Source: an uncultured bacterium (GTDB lineage: Bacteria > Bacillota_A > Clostridia > Oscillospirales > Oscillospiraceae). Taken from it: 8,976 bases of DNA. The stretch covers positions 1-8,976 of the forward strand of contig CAJMMY010000031.1 of NCBI GenBank assembly GCA_905214605.1. Direction: 5' to 3'. The notes beneath the pieces were generated by a model. The model was not told where the DNA came from and did no database searches. It was given only the letters and a program-made list of their open reading frames with translations. Shown here in pieces: positions 6,569 through 8,976 of this stretch; position 1 is the stretch's first letter; the number at the start of each line of letters is the position of its first letter. The translations under genes were made by a program, and so were the position numbers.

Positions 6569-6820
6569 ATGAACATTACTGGTAAAACCCGTCTGCTGGG
6601 CTTGATTGGTACCCCGGTAGAACATTCCAAATCCCCGGCCATGTACAACTACTGCTTTGACAAGTACGGCATGGATTGCGTGTATCTGGCATTTGATGTC
6701 CCCATGGGAAAAGTTAAGGAGGGCGTGGAGGCCATTCGGACCTTCAATCTCCGGGGCGCAAACGTGACCATGCCGCAGCCTTATTTGAGACTGCGGCATT
6801 TTGTCATAAAAAGAGATTGA
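6569..6820 (+). pseudogene. aroE: Shikimate dehydrogenase-like gene, truncated after about 69 codons
   Basis: The start is textbook: AGGAGGA (6554-6560), an 8-base spacer, then ATG. Residues 9-28 carry the AroE substrate-binding signature GLIGTPVEHSKSPAMYNYCF, and residues 62-69 (RGANVTMP) are the next conserved block, normally followed by a Cys/Tyr-Lys pair with the catalytic lysine. Here similarity stops at Pro69; the last 14 residues (QPYLRLRHFVIKRD) are unrelated and end at a TGA. Family members are about 270-290 residues and need the lysine, aspartate and C-terminal NADP domain, all absent, so the product cannot be an active dehydrogenase. No AroE-like sequence resumes in another frame before the next gene, so a deletion or rearrangement is more likely than a frameshift. 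Position next to a LysR regulator and an enoate reductase suggests a catabolic or accessory paralogue rather than the biosynthetic copy. An assembly error at the junction is possible. Confidence 0.85.
6770..6799 (+). repeat. 9-bp perfect inverted repeat at the aroE break point
   Basis: ATGCCGCAG (6770-6778) and CTGCGGCAT (6791-6799) flank a 12-base loop, followed by TTTTGTC. The left arm contains the last two AroE codons (Met-Pro), so the hairpin begins where homology ends. It could be a weak terminator, or the trace of the rearrangement that removed the rest of aroE. Confidence 0.75.
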
Positions 6821-6832
6821 AATATAGCGTTC

Positions 6833-6861
6833 TTGACACGTCTGTTGGAAATGTGTAAACT
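6833..6861 (+). promoter_or_regulatory. Promoter of the enoate/dienoyl-CoA reductase gene
   Basis: A perfect TTGACA (6833-6838) is followed after exactly 17 bases by TAAACT (6856-6861; 4/6 of the -10 consensus). Transcription would start near 6868, about 54 bases before the coding region. The gene is thus independent of the broken aroE upstream. Confidence 0.7.
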
Positions 6862-6876
6862 AATATCATAGATATT
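6862..6876. promoter_or_regulatory. Candidate operator: perfect 15-bp palindrome at the predicted transcription start
   Basis: AATATC-ATA-GATATT has perfect 6-bp arms around a 3-base centre and directly abuts the -10 box. A dimeric repressor bound here would block initiation. It does not have the T-N11-A spacing, so the neighbouring LysR protein is not the obvious ligand. A smaller GGGC-TTAT-GCCC hairpin follows at 6879-6890 in the leader. Confidence 0.45.
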
Positions 6877-6921
6877 GGGGGCTTATGCCCTGAATGATGG
6901 AACGAATACAGAATGGAGTGA

Positions 6922-8919
6922 ATGATTGTGGCATACGAGAATATTTTCCGACCCCTTACGGTGCGAAACTGTACGCTGGAAAACCGCATTGTCATGCCGT
7001 CTATGGGAACTTTGATGGCCGACGCAGACTCTTTCGTGACGGACGCTATGATTGACTATTATGTGGAGCGGGCGAAAGGCGGCGCCGGTCTGATTTTGAT
7101 GGAATGTGCATCGGTTCTGCCGGAAAACCGTCCGGAGCATACCCCGGCGCTGTCCGATGACAAATATATCCCCGGTCTGACCCGATTGGTGGAGGCGGTC
7201 CATGCAGTGGGCGGCACCATCGGGATTCAGCTGTATGAGCCGGCAGAGGGCGCTATGAACGGCCACACCGACGTGAAAAAGCTGAAGATTATGGGTCCTA
7301 TGGAGCGATTCCATGGCCGTTGGCCGGCGGTGAAAACGGAGGAAATTCCGGAAATCGCAGCGGCATTCGGACGGGCGGCTGCCCGGGCAGATGCCTGCGG
7401 CTTTGACGTGATTGAGCTGCATTGCGGACACAACTATCTGCTGCATCAGTTCCTTTCTCCCCATTTCAACCACCGTACCGACGCATACGGCGGCAGCTTG
7501 GAAAATTGCATGCGGTTCCCCCTGCTGTGCGTGGAAGAAGTGCGGAAAAACTTCTCGGAAGAAAAGCCCATGTTCATGCGAATCGTGGCATTTGACGACG
7601 AATTGTGCGACGCAGCGGGAAATTTTGACGGCCTGACCATTGACGATATGGCGGAATTCTGCCGCCGTGCCGGCGCGTTGGGGGTGGACGTTCTGGACGT
7701 TTCCCGGGGCAATTTCGGCAAGGGCAATATTTACGAGGTGCCCGCCATGGGCGTGCCCTTTGGGTTCAACAAAGACAATGCACTGTATCTGAAAGAGAAA
7801 ACCGGAATGCCGGTGATGGCTGTGGGCCGTCTGGGCCGCCCGGAGCTGGCCAACATTGTGTTGGGCGAGGGCGCTGATTTGGTGGGCTGGGGCCATGCCC
7901 ATATTGCCGACCCCTATATTGTGCAGAAAACCCGCCAGGGCAATGTGAACGATATTTGCTACTGCATCGGCTGCGACCAGGCCTGCTCTCAGGCATATCA
8001 TGAGCCGGACGCACAGCATATTTCCTGTATGCGCAATCCCAGTGTGGGCCGGGAGCGGGAAATGGTTCTCCGTCCCGCACAGCAGCCGAAAACCGTACTG
8101 GTGGCTGGCAGCGGCGTGGGCGGTTTGGAGGCTGCCCGGACCTTGGCACAGCGGGGGCATCGGGTCATCGTCTGCGAAAAAGAGCCCAACATGGGCGGAC
8201 AGTTCCTGCTGGCGGGTATGAGCCCGGACAAAGAGGACTTTGGCTCCAGTGTGGAATGGCTGATGCACAAGGCGGCAGAGGCAGGTGTGGAATTCCGGGT
8301 GAATTGCCCGGTGACACCGGAATTGTTGGAGCAGCTCCGTCCGGACCATTTGGTCATCGCAGTGGGCGGAAAGCCCCGGCAGCTGCCGGTTCCCGGCGGA
8401 GAACTGGCAGTATCCTGCACGGATATTCTGGCCAATCGCCGGCGGGCGTTCGGAAAATGCGTAATCGTGGGCGGCGGCTTTACGGGCATTGAAGTGGCGG
8501 AATATCTGGATTTGCGGGATTTGCCCGTGACCATTGTGGAAATGTCTCCCCAACTGGGCGCAGGTCTTTCTCACGGTCGCGCCATCTTGCTGAAGAATTA
8601 TCTGGAGGAGCACCCCCAGATTCACGCAGTGACCAGCGCTGCGGTGGAAAAGTTGGAGCCGGGCAAGGTATTTGTCCACATTGTGGAGAAACAGACTGAC
8701 CGGAAGACAAAGGAAACCACCATTGTCCGGGACGAACATCAGGTGATTCCTGCGGACACCATTGTTTCCGCCGTGGGCACGGTGTCCGAGCCGTGGCAGG
8801 CATTGGCAGATGCTGCCGACCGTCTGGGGATTGCATGGAATGTACTGGGCGACGCGAAAAAGCCCCGGTTTGCCGTGGACGCAATCCGCGAGGCGGCGGA
8901 ATTGGCAAGAGAAATCTAA
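6922..8919 (+). CDS. FMN/4Fe-4S/FAD enoate or 2,4-dienoyl-CoA reductase (Old Yellow Enzyme family)
   Basis: The 665-residue protein has the full layout of bacterial 2,4-dienoyl-CoA reductase and 2-enoate reductases (FadH, BaiCD, FldZ type), which reduce C=C bonds next to a carbonyl using NAD(P)H. Residues 4-345 form the FMN-binding TIM barrel, with ELHCGHNYLLHQFLSP (165-180; Tyr172 fits the catalytic tyrosine) and RTDAYGGSLEN (185-195). The 4Fe-4S cluster is C348-x2-C351-x3-C355-x13-C369. Then comes an FAD site (VAGSGVGGLEAA, 394-405) and a nested NAD(P)H site (IVGGGFTGIEVAE, 515-527). Length is normal. The ATG has a GGAG only 3 bases upstream; a GTG at 6928 has a better 9-base spacing and may be the true start. 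The gene has its own promoter, and a hairpin repeat follows the stop. The substrate cannot be told from sequence; the aroE and LysR neighbours hint at a cyclic unsaturated acid or its CoA ester. Confidence 0.93.
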   Translation: MIVAYENIFRPLTVRNCTLENRIVMPSMGTLMADADSFVTDAMIDYYVERAKGGAGLILMECASVLPENRPEHTPALSDDKYIPGLTRLVEAVHAVGGTIGIQLYEPAEGAMNGHTDVKKLKIMGPMERFHGRWPAVKTEEIPEIAAAFGRAAARADACGFDVIELHCGHNYLLHQFLSPHFNHRTDAYGGSLENCMRFPLLCVEEVRKNFSEEKPMFMRIVAFDDELCDAAGNFDGLTIDDMAEFCRRAGALGVDVLDVSRGNFGKGNIYEVPAMGVPFGFNKDNALYLKEKTGMPVMAVGRLGRPELANIVLGEGADLVGWGHAHIADPYIVQKTRQGNVNDICYCIGCDQACSQAYHEPDAQHISCMRNPSVGREREMVLRPAQQPKTVLVAGSGVGGLEAARTLAQRGHRVIVCEKEPNMGGQFLLAGMSPDKEDFGSSVEWLMHKAAEAGVEFRVNCPVTPELLEQLRPDHLVIAVGGKPRQLPVPGGELAVSCTDILANRRRAFGKCVIVGGGFTGIEVAEYLDLRDLPVTIVEMSPQLGAGLSHGRAILLKNYLEEHPQIHAVTSAAVEKLEPGKVFVHIVEKQTDRKTKETTIVRDEHQVIPADTIVSAVGTVSEPWQALADAADRLGIAWNVLGDAKKPRFAVDAIREAAELAREI

Positions 8920-8976
8920 GGTCTCTCCCTCCGTCAAAACCTGCGGTTTTGCCACCTCCCTCATCAGAGGGAGGCT
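8920..8976 (+). repeat. Nested-hairpin intergenic repeat, cut by the window edge
   Basis: Directly after the reductase stop codon come two perfect hairpins: CAAAACC-TGC-GGTTTTG (8935-8951) and CCTCCCTC-ATCA-GAGGGAGG (8955-8974). A CTCTCCCTCC block at 8923-8932 echoes the second stem. This layout resembles the short palindromic repeats found in many copies between genes in gut Clostridia; that resemblance is from memory. The hairpins may also act in transcript termination or 3'-end protection, though no T-run is visible before the window ends. Confidence 0.65.

Noticed and set aside
6770..6861. Invertible (phase-variable) promoter flanked by inverted repeats
   Set aside because: The two arms of the inverted repeat are only 12 bases apart and do not flank the TTGACA promoter; no matching arm or recombinase gene is visible.
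6883..8964. Open reading frame of 693 codons on the minus strand opposite the reductase gene
   Set aside because: The plus strand carries unmistakable FMN, 4Fe-4S and FAD motifs; the minus frame has no domain pattern and is a side effect of codon bias.

Overview
The window looks like chromosomal DNA from a Gram-positive member of the Clostridia, most likely a gut Oscillospirales/Ruminococcaceae-type bacterium. This is inferred from strong AGGAGG-type ribosome binding sites, TTG/GTG-style starts, a lipoteichoic-acid-synthase-type protein, intrinsic terminators with T-runs, moderately GC-rich genes with AT-rich spacers, and a terminal hairpin repeat of a style I associate with such genomes. No species can be named from the sequence alone. 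I see no CRISPR array, tRNA, rRNA, transposase or phage gene.

Left part (1-4893) is a cell-surface locus built around a divergent promoter region (2408-2682). Leftward runs a three-gene operon: a membrane-anchored phosphodiester glycosidase (NAGPA/DUF2233 family), an unrecognised membrane-anchored extracellular protein, and the start of what looks like a family 2 glycosyltransferase, cut by the window edge. Rightward is an LtaS-type polyglycerol-phosphate (or related phospho-group) transferase with five membrane segments and an extracellular sulfatase-fold domain, closed by a strong terminator. Together these suggest synthesis and trimming of a phosphodiester-containing envelope polymer.

Middle part (4894-5395) holds a small GIY-YIG nuclease-family gene whose ribosome binding site starts five bases after the upstream terminator. 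A long bidirectional terminator follows, which it shares with the convergent LysR gene.

Right part (5396-8976) has a LysR regulator divergent from an aroE-like (shikimate dehydrogenase) gene. That gene keeps a perfect start region but loses family similarity after about 69 residues, exactly where a 9-bp inverted repeat begins; I call it a truncated pseudogene. Next comes a full-length FMN/4Fe-4S/FAD enoate or dienoyl-CoA reductase gene with its own near-consensus promoter and a perfect 15-bp palindrome at the predicted transcription start. A nested-hairpin repeat begins directly after its stop codon and runs off the window.

The two points most worth following up are the surface-polymer gene combination and the broken LysR-AroE-enoate reductase cluster, which may have been a catabolic system for shikimate- or quinate-like compounds.
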